From positions 1 to 64,000 of the forward strand of contig NZ_JABMKZ010000039.1 of assembly GCF_013204855.1 (NCBI RefSeq): 64,000 nucleotides of DNA. Direction: 5' to 3'. How positions within the stretch are numbered: position 1 is the stretch's first letter; every line of letters starts with the position of its first letter. The notes under the pieces were generated by a model. The model searched no databases. It worked only from the letters and a program-made list of their open reading frames with translations, and was not told the origin of the DNA. The stretch comes from Paenibacillus alba (GTDB taxonomy: Bacteria > Bacillota > Bacilli > Paenibacillales > NBRC-103111). Of the stretch, positions 44,597 through 53,647 are shown one piece after another. The position numbers and the translations under genes were made by a program.

Positions 44597-47026
44597 ATGA
44601 AGGTTTCTTATCAATGGTTATCGGAATATGTGGATGTAACAGGCTTCACAGCAGAGGAATTAGCAGAAAAATTAACCCGAAGCGGCATCGAAGTGGATAT
44701 CGTGGAGGATCGCAATAAAGGTGTAACCAACGTTGTCGTAGGTTATGTCAAAACACGTGAAAAACATCCGGACGCTGATAAACTAAGCGTTTGTACGATT
44801 GATGCAGGACAAGGCGAAGACTTGCAGATCGTTTGCGGAGCCAAAAATGTGGAGGCAGGACAAAAAGTGCCTGTCGCAATGATTGGCGCTGTGCTTCCTG
44901 GCGGACTGCAAATTAAACGTGCTAAGCTGCGCGGCGTCGAATCTCAAGGAATGATTTGCTCAGCCAAGGAACTTGGACTCAATGACAAGCTCCTGCCCAA
45001 AGAAATTCAGGAGGGTATTCTAGTTCTCCCGGAAGATACAGAAATCGGCAGCTCTGTTCTGGATGTTCTGGCGATCAATGATAAAGTGCTGGACCTCGAT
45101 TTGACACCGAATCGTTCAGATTGTTTGAGCATGCTTGGAGCAGCGTACGAAATCGCAGCTATTCTTGGCCGCAGTGTGAAGCTGCCTGATGCAGAAACAG
45201 CTGGAACAAGCGCTGTCAAAGCTTCGGACCGTATCAGCGTGAACATTACGGCAACAGAGCAGTGCACGCATTACGCCGCTCGTTTAATCGAAGGCGTTCG
45301 CGTTGGCACCTCTCCGCTGTGGATCCAGAACCGATTGATGGCCGCAGGTATCCGCCCGATCAACAACATCGTAGACATCACGAATTTCGTGATGCTTGAA
45401 TATGGTCAGCCGCTTCACGCCTTTGATGCAGAGCAGCTGAACAACGGTCATATCGACGTACGCCTCGCTGCAGCCGGCGAGATGCTCGTAACGCTTGATG
45501 ATGTGGAACGTACGCTGGAGCCGCACATGCTGCTCGTAACGGACGGTACGAAGCCTGTAGCGATCGCTGGTGTCATGGGCGGAGCTAACTCTGAAGTGAC
45601 CGATGGCACGACGCGGATCCTGCTGGAATCCGCGAAGTTCGCAGGCAGCTCCGTGCGCCGCACTTCGCGCCAGTTGGGCCTTCGCTCTGAAGCGAGTCTT
45701 CGCTTCGAGAAAGAAGTCAACCCGGAAGCCGTGCTTCCGGCCTTGAACCGTGCGGCTGCGCTAATTGCTCAGTACGCAGCAGGTCAAGTCGCTGACGGCA
45801 TCGTCGAAGCCGTAGCAGGCTCACACAAGCCGGTCAGCATCCAGCTAGCCGCTGACCGTGTGAATAAATATCTCGGCACTGAACTTTCTTTGGCCGAGAT
45901 GGGTCAAATTATCGAGCGCCTGCATTTCACTTATGAGCAGGCGGGCGAAGGCGCGCTGCTCGTGCATGTGCCGAGCCGCCGCGGAGACATTACACGGGAT
46001 GTCGATTTGATCGAAGAAGTGGCACGCCTCTTCGGCTACGACAACATCCCGACGACCTTGATGAGCGGTGTGACCACACCAGGCTCCTTGTCCAAAGAAC
46101 AGTCGATCCGCCGTATTACACGGAATTTGCTGACACAAAGCGGCCTGCATGAAGTCATCACGTATTCCTTCACGCATCCGAATCAAACGACCTCGCTGCC
46201 TGGTTTATATCCAGCTGCGAAGCCAATCTCCCTCGCAATGCCAATGAGCGAGGATCGAAGTCAATTGCGTACCAGCCTGCTTCCGCATTTGCTGGACGTT
46301 GTAAGTTATAACCGCAACCGTACGATGGATGATGTGGCCATTTTTGAAATCGGCAAAGTTTTCCTCACGGACGAAGAGACCTTAACAACCTTGCCGCAAG
46401 AGAAGCTTCTTCTGTCTATCGTATTGACGGGCAAACGCCGCCAAGCACATTGGGCGCAAAAATCAGAAGCCGTTGATTTCTATGATATCAAAGGGATTTT
46501 TGACCGGCTTGTGAGCTACCTAGGTGTGAAAGGGTTAACTTATCAATCCGCATCACCGGATGGCTTCCACCCAGGGCGTACAGCGGAGCTTGTGCTTAAT
46601 CAAAAGGTAATCGGCCGAATGGGACAGCTGCATCCTACGGTTCAACAACAGCGTGACCTCGATGACACTTACGTTCTCGAAATGGATTTCTCTCCGATCT
46701 TGGAAGCTGCTGGCGATGCCATCGTGTACAAATTGCTGCCGCGTTACCCATCCATTGGGCGCGACATTGCTGTCGTGGTGAAAGCTAACGTTCCCGTTGG
46801 CCTGATGGAGCAATCCATCAAAGAAGTAGCTGGTGAGTTGTTAGAATCCATTCAAGTTTTCGACATCTATACAGGAGAGCGATTAGGCGCTGATCGCAAG
46901 AGTGTAGCCATCGCTTTGGTCTACCGCCACGCCGAAAGAACACTCCTGGATGAAGAAGTCACAGAGCTGCATGCCAAAGTTGTTCAAACCCTAGAACAGC
47001 AATATGAGGCAGAGTTAAGAAAATAG
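44597..47026 (+). CDS. pheT: phenylalanyl-tRNA synthetase beta subunit
   Basis: An 809-residue subunit: N-terminal OB-fold tRNA-binding domain (residues about 40-150), B3/B4 editing domain, B5 domain, catalytic-like core and C-terminal anticodon-binding FDX-ACB domain (ending AKVVQTLEQQYEAELRK). It edits Tyr-tRNA-Phe and completes the enzyme with PheS. Starts 25 nt after pheS behind AAGGAGGGG. Parts of its middle (about 45.3-46.0 kb) are visibly richer in G and C than the flanks. Confidence 0.97.
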   Translation: MKVSYQWLSEYVDVTGFTAEELAEKLTRSGIEVDIVEDRNKGVTNVVVGYVKTREKHPDADKLSVCTIDAGQGEDLQIVCGAKNVEAGQKVPVAMIGAVLPGGLQIKRAKLRGVESQGMICSAKELGLNDKLLPKEIQEGILVLPEDTEIGSSVLDVLAINDKVLDLDLTPNRSDCLSMLGAAYEIAAILGRSVKLPDAETAGTSAVKASDRISVNITATEQCTHYAARLIEGVRVGTSPLWIQNRLMAAGIRPINNIVDITNFVMLEYGQPLHAFDAEQLNNGHIDVRLAAAGEMLVTLDDVERTLEPHMLLVTDGTKPVAIAGVMGGANSEVTDGTTRILLESAKFAGSSVRRTSRQLGLRSEASLRFEKEVNPEAVLPALNRAAALIAQYAAGQVADGIVEAVAGSHKPVSIQLAADRVNKYLGTELSLAEMGQIIERLHFTYEQAGEGALLVHVPSRRGDITRDVDLIEEVARLFGYDNIPTTLMSGVTTPGSLSKEQSIRRITRNLLTQSGLHEVITYSFTHPNQTTSLPGLYPAAKPISLAMPMSEDRSQLRTSLLPHLLDVVSYNRNRTMDDVAIFEIGKVFLTDEETLTTLPQEKLLLSIVLTGKRRQAHWAQKSEAVDFYDIKGIFDRLVSYLGVKGLTYQSASPDGFHPGRTAELVLNQKVIGRMGQLHPTVQQQRDLDDTYVLEMDFSPILEAAGDAIVYKLLPRYPSIGRDIAVVVKANVPVGLMEQSIKEVAGELLESIQVFDIYTGERLGADRKSVAIALVYRHAERTLLDEEVTELHAKVVQTLEQQYEAELRK

Positions 47027-47055
47027 TGCAACTTTCCATTTAAGTTGCAGGAAAA

Positions 47056-47099
47056 CAGGCTGGTCTTATCGAAATTACACTCGATAGGGCCAGCCTTTC
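47056..47099 (+). terminator. hairpin between pheT and zapA
   Basis: AGGCTGGTCTTATCGA pairs with TCGATAGGGCCAGCCT around AATTACAC. The T-run is short (TTTC), so it may be a weak terminator or attenuator rather than a full stop. Confidence 0.6.
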
Positions 47100-47119
47100 A
47101 TCTAAGGGAGGATTTAAAA

Positions 47120-48949
47120 GTGACAATTGAAGATAAATCGAGAATTACCGTTGATATATATGGACACCAATATAAGTTAAAAGCAAGCAACAGCACTAAT
47201 TACATGAAGAGTGTTGCCGAATACGTGAACGACCAAATGACGCGCATTGCCAAGGGGTATCCACGACTGGATTCCCAGCGGATCGCTGTCCTTGCCGCCG
47301 TTAATATGGCTGATGAATGCTTCCGCATGAACGAAGTCATGGAAGAGCTGAGCAAAACTCAAAAAGAGCATGAAGCAACCAAAGCAGCTCATGAGAAATT
47401 ATTGGCAGCCTACAACGATTTAAAACAAGAGAAAGAAAGTCAGCAAGCCTTAATCAATGAGCATAAAGCAACACTTGCCCAAACGAATCAAGAGCTCGAG
47501 CAAGCCAAAGAAGAAGCGCTGAAAACAAAAAAAGAGCAGGATCAAGTGAAGCAGCAGCTACAGCAAGCGAAGCAGCAACAAGAGAGTGCGAAACAGCAGC
47601 ATGATCAAGCCAAACAGCAAGCTGAACAAATCAAGCAGCAATTGGAGCAAGAAAAACGTCAACAAACCCAAGTGAGACAATTGTTGGAGCAAGAACAAAA
47701 GCAGCATCAACAAATCAAACAGCAGCTGGAACAATCCAAACAGCAACACCAACAGACGAGACAGCAATTAGAGCAAGAGAAGCAGCAGCTAATTGAAGCC
47801 AAACAGCAGCAAGAGAAAGTGAATCAATCGCTGGAGCAAGAACAAAAGCAGCATCAACAAATCAAGCAGCAGCTGGAACAGATCAAACAGCAGCACCAAC
47901 AGACGAGACAACAATTAGAGCAAGAGAAACAGCAGCTAACTGAAGCCAAACAGCAGCAAGAGAAAGCTGATCAATCGCTGGAGCAAGAACAAAAGCAGCA
48001 TGAACAAATGAAACAGCAGCTGGAACAGATTAAACAACAACAGCTGCAAACGAAACAGCAATTGGACCAAGAGAAACAGCAGCAAATCGAAGCCAAACAG
48101 CAGCAAGACAAAGTGAATCAATTGCTGAATCAAGAAAAGCAGCAGCATCAGCAAACAAAGCAGCTTCTGGAGCAGGCTAAGAAGCAGAACCACAACGTTA
48201 CAAAACAGCTGGAAGAAGACAAACAGCAGCGAGACGAAGTATTGCAGCTGCAAGATCAGTTGCAGCAAGCACTTGAGCAAGAAAAGCAGTACCACCAGCA
48301 ATTGAAAGTGCAGCTTGAGCAGGAGAAACAGCAAAGAGCCGCTCAATTACAAAAGCTGAACGAACAGTACCGGGCTGAAAAGATCACGCTATCGCAGATC
48401 CATCAGAAAGATACAGATGAGCTGAAACAGCATTATAACGGGGAAAAAGAACAAATCAAACAACAGCTGGCGCAACAATATGAACGAGATAAAGAAACCA
48501 TCAAAGCAAAGCATGATGAGGAGCTCAAGCAAATCAGCGCTATGCATCAAGACGACATAAACGAGAGATTAAAGCTCTCCGAGCAAGAGAAAGGCGAGCT
48601 TGTCGGGAACTATCAAGAACAACAAACGAACATTATTCAACAGTTTGAAAGCCAAAAGGAAACGATAATCAAGTTATATAAAAGCCAGATAGAAACTTTA
48701 TTGGCACAGGAGCAAGCTAAGCGAAGCGCACTCGCCAGTCGTTTTGAGGAAGAAAAAGCAAGGTTGCTCGCCCAGATACAGCAAGAAAAAGAAGAGCTGA
48801 TGCAGCAAAGCGTGAATGATGAAGATCAGCTTAAGGAATTTCAACGAATCAAGGAAGAATACAGAGAACTGCGCGAAGAATATGCGAAACTGCAAAATGA
48901 ATATAACGAATGGATCGAGCTTGTAGAAACAGATAGCCCCAGCAGGTAG
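47120..48949 (+). CDS. zapA: cell division protein ZapA with a very long coiled-coil tail
   Basis: About 609 residues; ordinary ZapA is 85-150. Residues 1-80 are a normal ZapA head (IEDKSRITVDIYGHQYKLKA, YVNDQMTRIA, DSQRIAVLAAVNMADEC). The remaining 530 residues are an uninterrupted coiled coil, very rich in Gln, Glu and Lys, with three exact-length 49-residue (7-heptad) repeats at residues about 189-335 and a more mixed C-terminal coil. ZapA bundles FtsZ filaments at mid-cell; the tail would be a long rod. GTG 47120 follows AAGGGAGG. The frame is open from 47045, but that part overlaps a hairpin. Confidence 0.9.
   Translation: MTIEDKSRITVDIYGHQYKLKASNSTNYMKSVAEYVNDQMTRIAKGYPRLDSQRIAVLAAVNMADECFRMNEVMEELSKTQKEHEATKAAHEKLLAAYNDLKQEKESQQALINEHKATLAQTNQELEQAKEEALKTKKEQDQVKQQLQQAKQQQESAKQQHDQAKQQAEQIKQQLEQEKRQQTQVRQLLEQEQKQHQQIKQQLEQSKQQHQQTRQQLEQEKQQLIEAKQQQEKVNQSLEQEQKQHQQIKQQLEQIKQQHQQTRQQLEQEKQQLTEAKQQQEKADQSLEQEQKQHEQMKQQLEQIKQQQLQTKQQLDQEKQQQIEAKQQQDKVNQLLNQEKQQHQQTKQLLEQAKKQNHNVTKQLEEDKQQRDEVLQLQDQLQQALEQEKQYHQQLKVQLEQEKQQRAAQLQKLNEQYRAEKITLSQIHQKDTDELKQHYNGEKEQIKQQLAQQYERDKETIKAKHDEELKQISAMHQDDINERLKLSEQEKGELVGNYQEQQTNIIQQFESQKETIIKLYKSQIETLLAQEQAKRSALASRFEEEKARLLAQIQQEKEELMQQSVNDEDQLKEFQRIKEEYRELREEYAKLQNEYNEWIELVETDSPSR
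47684..48170 (+). repeat. 147-bp tandem repeat in zapA coiled coil
   Basis: Units begin at 47684, 47831 and 47978 with (T/C)TGGAGCAAGAACAAAAGC and recur at exactly 147 bp; a partial fourth starts at 48125. Each encodes LEQEQKQHxQxKQQLEQxKQ and so on: 49 residues, seven heptads, so coiled-coil register is kept. Confidence 0.9.
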
Positions 48950-48954
48950 CCTAC

Positions 48955-49509
48955 GTGACAATGAACACTTTAGATTATGTCTTGTTGGCAATAGTCGCAT
49001 TGGGTTTATTGCTTGGTTATTTTAGAGGTTTCATAGCCCAAATTGTTTCAATTTCAGGCTTCATCTTAGCGTATCTCGTTGCCTTTTATTTTTACAAAGA
49101 TTTTGCGCCCTATCTTCGCAATGCCATCTCATTACCAACGTATCAGAATTATCAGAAATACGAATTTATCGTAAAAGGGCTCAATCTGGATACGTATATC
49201 CTGAATGCAATTGCTTTCGCTCTGTTATTTTTTGGCGTCAAATTTGCGCTTGTTTTCATCGGCAGGGCACTGAATATTTTGGCCAAGACCCCAGGACTGA
49301 ATTTTATTAATCGCTGGAGCGGGGCGCTTCTGGGACTAGCTGAAGCCTTATTGATCATTATTATAGCCGTCAATGTTATTACGATCATCCCTTCGGATGG
49401 ACTCCAAAAGCTGCTCGCAAGCTCTACCCTGGCTCCGTATCTAATCAATGAACTTCCTAATATAGCAGGCAAGCTCCAAGACCTGTGGAAGCAAGGAATA
49501 CCCATATAG
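48955..49509 (+). CDS. CvpA-family membrane protein
   Basis: A 184-residue protein with four hydrophobic helices, starting near GTG 48955/ATG 48961, with LLGYFRGFIAQIVSI and FINRWSGALLGLAEAL as in CvpA (colicin V production) family proteins; YshB in B. subtilis holds the same place after ZapA. Its role in ordinary cells is not known. It is 5 nt after zapA, so co-transcribed. Confidence 0.88.
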   Translation: MTMNTLDYVLLAIVALGLLLGYFRGFIAQIVSISGFILAYLVAFYFYKDFAPYLRNAISLPTYQNYQKYEFIVKGLNLDTYILNAIAFALLFFGVKFALVFIGRALNILAKTPGLNFINRWSGALLGLAEALLIIIIAVNVITIIPSDGLQKLLASSTLAPYLINELPNIAGKLQDLWKQGIPI

Positions 49510-49553
49510 AAGCTGCTCTTTTCTAATCTGTTTAGAAAGGGCAGCTTCTATTT
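49508..49553 (+). terminator. terminator after cvpA-like gene
   Basis: AGAAGCTGC...GCAGCTTCT with inner CTTTTCTAA/TTTAGAAAG form a long stem followed by ATTT. Confidence 0.75.
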
Positions 49554-49658
49554 GCATGTAGCATCACGCGCGATAGAATGTTCAGAGATTGTCCAGAATC
49601 ATGATTTATAATCCTAGCAAGCATTAAATTTGTAGTTGTTAGGATGGAGGTACTAGGG

Positions 49659-50021
49659 TTGGCAAATATACTGGTTGTGGATGATGCGGCATTTATGAGG
49701 ACGATGCTCAAATTAATACTTATGGATGCCGGACATGTGGTAGTTGCAGAAGCAGCTAATGGGCTGGAGGCCGTAGAAGTGTATAAAAGAATTAGGCCCG
49801 ATCTGGTGACTATGGATATTACGATGCCCGAGATGGATGGGATTGCCGCTGTTAAAGGCATTCTTTCATTCGACCCCAAAGCAAAGATCGTGATGTGCTC
49901 GGCGATGGGCCAGAGGCAAATGATTATGGAATCTTATACGGCCGGAGCGAAGGATTTCTTGGTGAAGCCCTTTCATAAGGACAAAGTCACAGAGACAATC
50001 GCAAAAATCATGAATAGCTAA
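49659..50021 (+). CDS. CheY-like single-domain response regulator
   Basis: A 120-residue receiver alone: acidic pair in VVDDAAF, phospho-acceptor Asp in TMDITMPEMDG, and Lys in LVKPFHKDKV. No output domain, so it acts by protein contact like CheY or Spo0F. TTG 49659 has GGAGG eight bases upstream; ATG 49644 lies across that site. The DITMPEMDGI... pattern is CheY-like. No chemotaxis gene is near. It is a stand-alone transcript between two terminators. Confidence 0.88.
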   Translation: MANILVVDDAAFMRTMLKLILMDAGHVVVAEAANGLEAVEVYKRIRPDLVTMDITMPEMDGIAAVKGILSFDPKAKIVMCSAMGQRQMIMESYTAGAKDFLVKPFHKDKVTETIAKIMNS

Positions 50022-50029
50022 AAAGAGAA

Positions 50030-50069
50030 AAAAAGCTTACCGCGAGACTTTATCGCAGTAAGCTTTTTG
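50030..50069. terminator. bidirectional terminator
   Basis: AAAAAGCTTAC and GTAAGCTTTTT form a perfect stem between convergent genes. Confidence 0.85.
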
Positions 50070-50076
50070 TTATTTA

Positions 50077-50463
50077 TTATTCAACAATCAAAGTTGTTTT
50101 CATATTGGCGTGTCCTGTACCGCACATAATCGAGCAGTTGATAGGGAACGAGCCGGCTTTATCTGGTGTAAAAGTGGCTGTTTTTTTGCTGTTATCTAGA
50201 TTGATTTTGAATTCTTTAATCGATGCACCGTGCATGCCTTCCGCATTTTCAAGAGAAATCGTTACAGGCTCACCTTTTTTGACGCGGTATTCGGTTTGAT
50301 CGAACTTAAAGTTCGTTGCTTTCAAAACAACCTGTTGACCTCCGGCCGCTGCGCTGGCGGCAGGCGTTGTTGTGGACCCGGCTGACTTCGTATCCTTGCT
50401 TCCACAAGCCGCAATTGCCAGAACTAAAGCTATTCCCATTAAAAGAACGAGTAATTTTTTCAC
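50077..50463 (-). CDS. CuA-type cupredoxin lipoprotein
   Basis: A 128-residue lipoprotein (lipobox IAAC, Cys20) with a cupredoxin domain. His78, Cys110, Cys114, His118 and Met121 form the C-x3-C-x3-H-x2-M pattern of the dinuclear CuA site in cytochrome c oxidase subunit II (CSIMCGTGHANM here). It has no oxidase-anchoring helices, so it is a free extracellular CuA carrier. GTG 50463 has GGAGG eight bases upstream. Confidence 0.86.
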   Translation of the reverse strand: MKKLLVLLMGIALVLAIAACGSKDTKSAGSTTTPAASAAAGGQQVVLKATNFKFDQTEYRVKKGEPVTISLENAEGMHGASIKEFKINLDNSKKTATFTPDKAGSFPINCSIMCGTGHANMKTTLIVE

Positions 50464-50564
50464 GTGTACCCCTCCGGACAATAAGTTGGATTGCTACTTT
50501 CTTCCTCATTGTACACGACCTAATCTTAAAAAACAGTGACAAACTCGTGAAAGCATGTCAAAGA

Positions 50565-50611
50565 AAAGATCGGCCCGGCGAATGGATCCGCTGCAGACCG
50601 ATCTTTTTTTG
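50565..50611. terminator. hairpin between convergent/parallel minus genes
   Basis: AAAAGATCGG and CCGATCTTTTTTT close a large loop with inner partial pairing. The T-run is on the plus strand; on minus the A-side becomes T-rich as well. Confidence 0.6.
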
Positions 50612-50648
50612 GCTTTGCCCGGATACCAGCTATTGAAGCTGGCGGGTG

Positions 50649-51017
50649 TTATCGACGTTCTTCTCTTCCTGAGATCCCTTGTTCAAAGGGAGTCTTCACA
50701 GGGATGAACAGGTCGATGATTCCGATGACCAAAGCGGCTAAAATCGCACCTATTACACTCGTCGACACATTGCTCACGACAAATTGAGCGGCCCAAATGA
50801 CAAGCGCACTCACAAGAAAACCTACGATTCCTCTGCCAAAAGGAGTGATTTGTTTGCCGAAAACCCCTTCAATGACCCAAGCGGCCACGGCGATGACTAG
50901 TGCTAGGAAAAAAGCGCTCCAGAATCCACCGACTTTAAAGCCCGGCACAAGCCAACTGACAAACATTAAGACCAAAGCAGACACAATAAACCTGACCAGA
51001 TGTCCAAGAAGATGCAT
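50649..51017 (-). CDS. small four-span membrane protein, YvlD/phage-holin-4 superfamily
   Basis: A 122-residue protein with four hydrophobic helices (LVRFIVSALVLMFVSWLVPG; FLALVIAVAAWVIEGVFG; IVGFLVSALVIWAAQFVV; IGAILAALVIGIIDLF). This is the YvlD-like arrangement, often annotated phage holin family; YvlD is linked to the envelope-stress LiaFSR/SigW class in B. subtilis. ATG 51017 has GGAGG eight bases upstream. It is placed between a cupredoxin gene and mutS2. Confidence 0.78.
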   Translation of the reverse strand: MHLLGHLVRFIVSALVLMFVSWLVPGFKVGGFWSAFFLALVIAVAAWVIEGVFGKQITPFGRGIVGFLVSALVIWAAQFVVSNVSTSVIGAILAALVIGIIDLFIPVKTPFEQGISGREERR

Positions 51018-51260
51018 GTCGTGAACCTCCTTCGTTCTGCAATGAGCGTGAAGTCTCAAAGTCAGAAATGATGATTTTGTTGGAATTTGCTTGGTATTGG
51101 AGATGTTGTTCCTTTGGCAGAAGGAATAGGTGCACACCTTAGTGTATCCCAGTCGGAAGAAGATTATGGCAGGCAGCATCTTCCATATAATCATTGTCTC
51201 CGTAGCTAATCAGGGGCGATTTGGTTTATAATATACGGTAGAGAAAAGAGGTTGGAACTG

Positions 51261-53624
51261 TTGAATAAGAAAATTATCAAAACATTAGATTATGCGAAGA
51301 TTTTACATAAACTGGCTCATCATGCGGCTACCTCTTTGGGTAAAGAAGCTGTAGAGCAGCTTGAACCCAAGGGCGACTTTGAACTGGTTAAGCTTAGGCT
51401 GCAAGCAACCGATGAGGCTGTGAACATTGAACGCTTAAAAGGAAATGCTCCTTTTGGCGGAATTCGGGATATTCGTTCCTCGCTGCACCGTTCAAGAATA
51501 GGCGGCATGCTAAATCCTTCTGAGCTGCTTGATATTTCAACGACGCTGTTTGGAACCCGCAGGCTGAAGCGCTTTGTTGTGGCGGTTCATGAAGATGACT
51601 ATGCGGTACCGATGCTCAAAGATAAAGTTGACCTGCTCACAGAGAATAAACCATTGGAAGATAAAATAAATAGCTGTATTGATGAGAATGCGGTTGTTGT
51701 AGACAGCGCAAGTCCAGAGCTTGGACGCGTGCGCAGTGAGCTTCGCACAGGAGAGAGCAGGGTCCGTGAGCGGCTTGAGCAGATGCTTCGCAATTCCTCC
51801 ATCCAGAAGATGCTTCAGGATGTATTGATTACAATTCGGAATGATCGTTTTGTCATCCCCGTCAAATCGGAATATCGCTCGAGCTTCGGAGGGATGATTC
51901 ATGATCAATCCGCTTCAGGTGCGACTCTGTATATTGAACCGGATGCGATTGTCCAATTAAACAACAAAATTCGTGAGCTGAAGTTCAAAGAAGAAGTCGA
52001 GATCGAGAAGATTCTACGCGCATTAACCGAGCTTGTTGCGGAACAGGCTGAAATGCTGGTCATGGACGTTGATCTGCTGGCTGAGCTTGATTTTACGTTT
52101 GCGAAAGCTGGTTTAGCTAGGGAATTGAAAGCAACGATGCCTTATTTGAATGACAGAGGTTTTATCAAAATCAAACGAGGGCGCCATCCATTGATTGCCG
52201 CGGACACCGTAGTGCCGCTTGATCTGGAGCTCGGCAATGATTACTCGCAAATCATTGTCACGGGTCCGAATACAGGGGGGAAAACCGTATCTCTCAAAAC
52301 GGTGGGCCTGCTGAGTCTGATGGCGATGTCAGGACTGTTTGTCCCTGCTGAGGAAGGCAGTCAATTATGTGTGTTTGACGCCATTTATGCGGATATCGGT
52401 GATGAGCAAAGCATTGAACAGAATTTAAGTACATTTTCAAGCCATATGACGAATATCATAAGCATTTTGAGAGACATGACCCCCAAAAGCTTAGTCCTCC
52501 TAGATGAGCTAGGCGCAGGTACAGATCCTGCGGAAGGGTCGGCTTTGGCGATTTCTATTCTGGATTATATTCATCAAATTGGATGCCGCATTATCGCAAC
52601 GACGCATTATTCCGAGCTCAAAGCGTACGCTTATCAAAAGCAAGGCACCATTAATGCCAGTATGGAATTTGATATACAAACACTAAGTCCAACATACCGT
52701 TTGCTAGTCGGTGTTCCTGGTCGAAGCAACGCCTTTGCAATTGCAGAGCGCCTTGGCTTGTCACGCCGCATTATTGAGCATGCGCGCACACAGGTAGGCG
52801 AGGAAGATAAGCGTATCGAATCGATGATCGCTTCCCTCGAAGAGAATCGCCTGATTGCGGAAGCCGAGCGCCAAAGCGCGGAAGAGATGCGGCGCGAAGC
52901 AGAGGAGATGCGCCGGACGTTGGAGTCGCAGCAGGCGAAGTTCGACGAGCAGCGGGATAAGCTGCTCGAGAAGGCCGAGCGCGACGCGCGCGAGGCAGTC
53001 GCCAAGGCGCGCCGCGAGGCGGACGAAGTCATCGCCGATCTGCGGCGCATGGCGCAGGAAGAAGCCGGCGGGGTCAAGGACCACCGGCTGGTGGAAGCGA
53101 AACGCCGCCTCGATCAGGCGGCGCCAGAGCTGCGCGATAAGCAGGTTCGCGCAGTGAAGAAGCGGCCAGAGCGCATTGAGGCCGGCGATGAAGTGCGTGT
53201 CGTGACCCTAGGCCAGAAGGGTCACGTCGTTGAAATTGTCAGCGCCACGGAAGCTAACGTGCAGCTGGGCATTATGAAAATGAAAGTTGCCCTCTCGAAT
53301 CTCGAGAAAATAGGCAGCCCAGCACAGAAAAAGCCGGTACACCAGCCGGCGACAATCGTCAAACGGACTCGTGACGACAGTGTGAAGATGGAGCTTGATA
53401 TGCGTGGACTGAATATGGAGGAAGCCATGATTGAGGCTGATCGCTTCCTGGATGAGTCATTCTTAAACAATTTCGGGCAAGTATCTCTGATTCACGGCAA
53501 AGGCACCGGGGTGCTGCGCACAGGCATGCAGGAGTATCTGCGTCGTCACAAGCATGTGAAAAGCTACCGAATGGGCAATTACAATGAAGGCGGAGCCGGC
53601 GTAACGGTGGTCGAATTAAAATAA
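51261..53624 (+). CDS. mutS2: MutS2 endonuclease/ribosome-rescue ATPase
   Basis: A 787-residue protein: MutS core and clamp, Walker A GPNTGGKTVSLKTVG at 335-342, Walker B LVLLDELGAGTD, a long charged coiled coil (about 520-640), KOW-like segment and C-terminal Smr domain (LDMRGLNMEEAM ... LIHGKGTGVLRTGM). MutS2 limits recombination and clears collided ribosomes in Bacillota. TTG 51261 follows AGAGG by 9 bases. The coiled-coil part (about 52.85-53.2 kb) is strikingly GC-rich against the rest. Confidence 0.94.
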   Translation: MNKKIIKTLDYAKILHKLAHHAATSLGKEAVEQLEPKGDFELVKLRLQATDEAVNIERLKGNAPFGGIRDIRSSLHRSRIGGMLNPSELLDISTTLFGTRRLKRFVVAVHEDDYAVPMLKDKVDLLTENKPLEDKINSCIDENAVVVDSASPELGRVRSELRTGESRVRERLEQMLRNSSIQKMLQDVLITIRNDRFVIPVKSEYRSSFGGMIHDQSASGATLYIEPDAIVQLNNKIRELKFKEEVEIEKILRALTELVAEQAEMLVMDVDLLAELDFTFAKAGLARELKATMPYLNDRGFIKIKRGRHPLIAADTVVPLDLELGNDYSQIIVTGPNTGGKTVSLKTVGLLSLMAMSGLFVPAEEGSQLCVFDAIYADIGDEQSIEQNLSTFSSHMTNIISILRDMTPKSLVLLDELGAGTDPAEGSALAISILDYIHQIGCRIIATTHYSELKAYAYQKQGTINASMEFDIQTLSPTYRLLVGVPGRSNAFAIAERLGLSRRIIEHARTQVGEEDKRIESMIASLEENRLIAEAERQSAEEMRREAEEMRRTLESQQAKFDEQRDKLLEKAERDAREAVAKARREADEVIADLRRMAQEEAGGVKDHRLVEAKRRLDQAAPELRDKQVRAVKKRPERIEAGDEVRVVTLGQKGHVVEIVSATEANVQLGIMKMKVALSNLEKIGSPAQKKPVHQPATIVKRTRDDSVKMELDMRGLNMEEAMIEADRFLDESFLNNFGQVSLIHGKGTGVLRTGMQEYLRRHKHVKSYRMGNYNEGGAGVTVVELK

Positions 53625-53647
53625 TTTTCAAAAATTTTTCAACTTTT

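Noticed and set aside
47684-48170. 147-bp repeats as a CRISPR-like or other non-coding array
   Set aside because: Repeats are contiguous without spacers and stay in the zapA frame.
47558-48346. Leu-rich minus-strand frames across the zapA coiled coil
   Set aside because: They are the reverse translation of CAG/CAA/AAG-rich codons; no ribosome sites.
50649-51017. Phage holin acting in lysis
   Set aside because: The protein matches YvlD-type envelope proteins often labelled as holin family, with no endolysin gene nearby.
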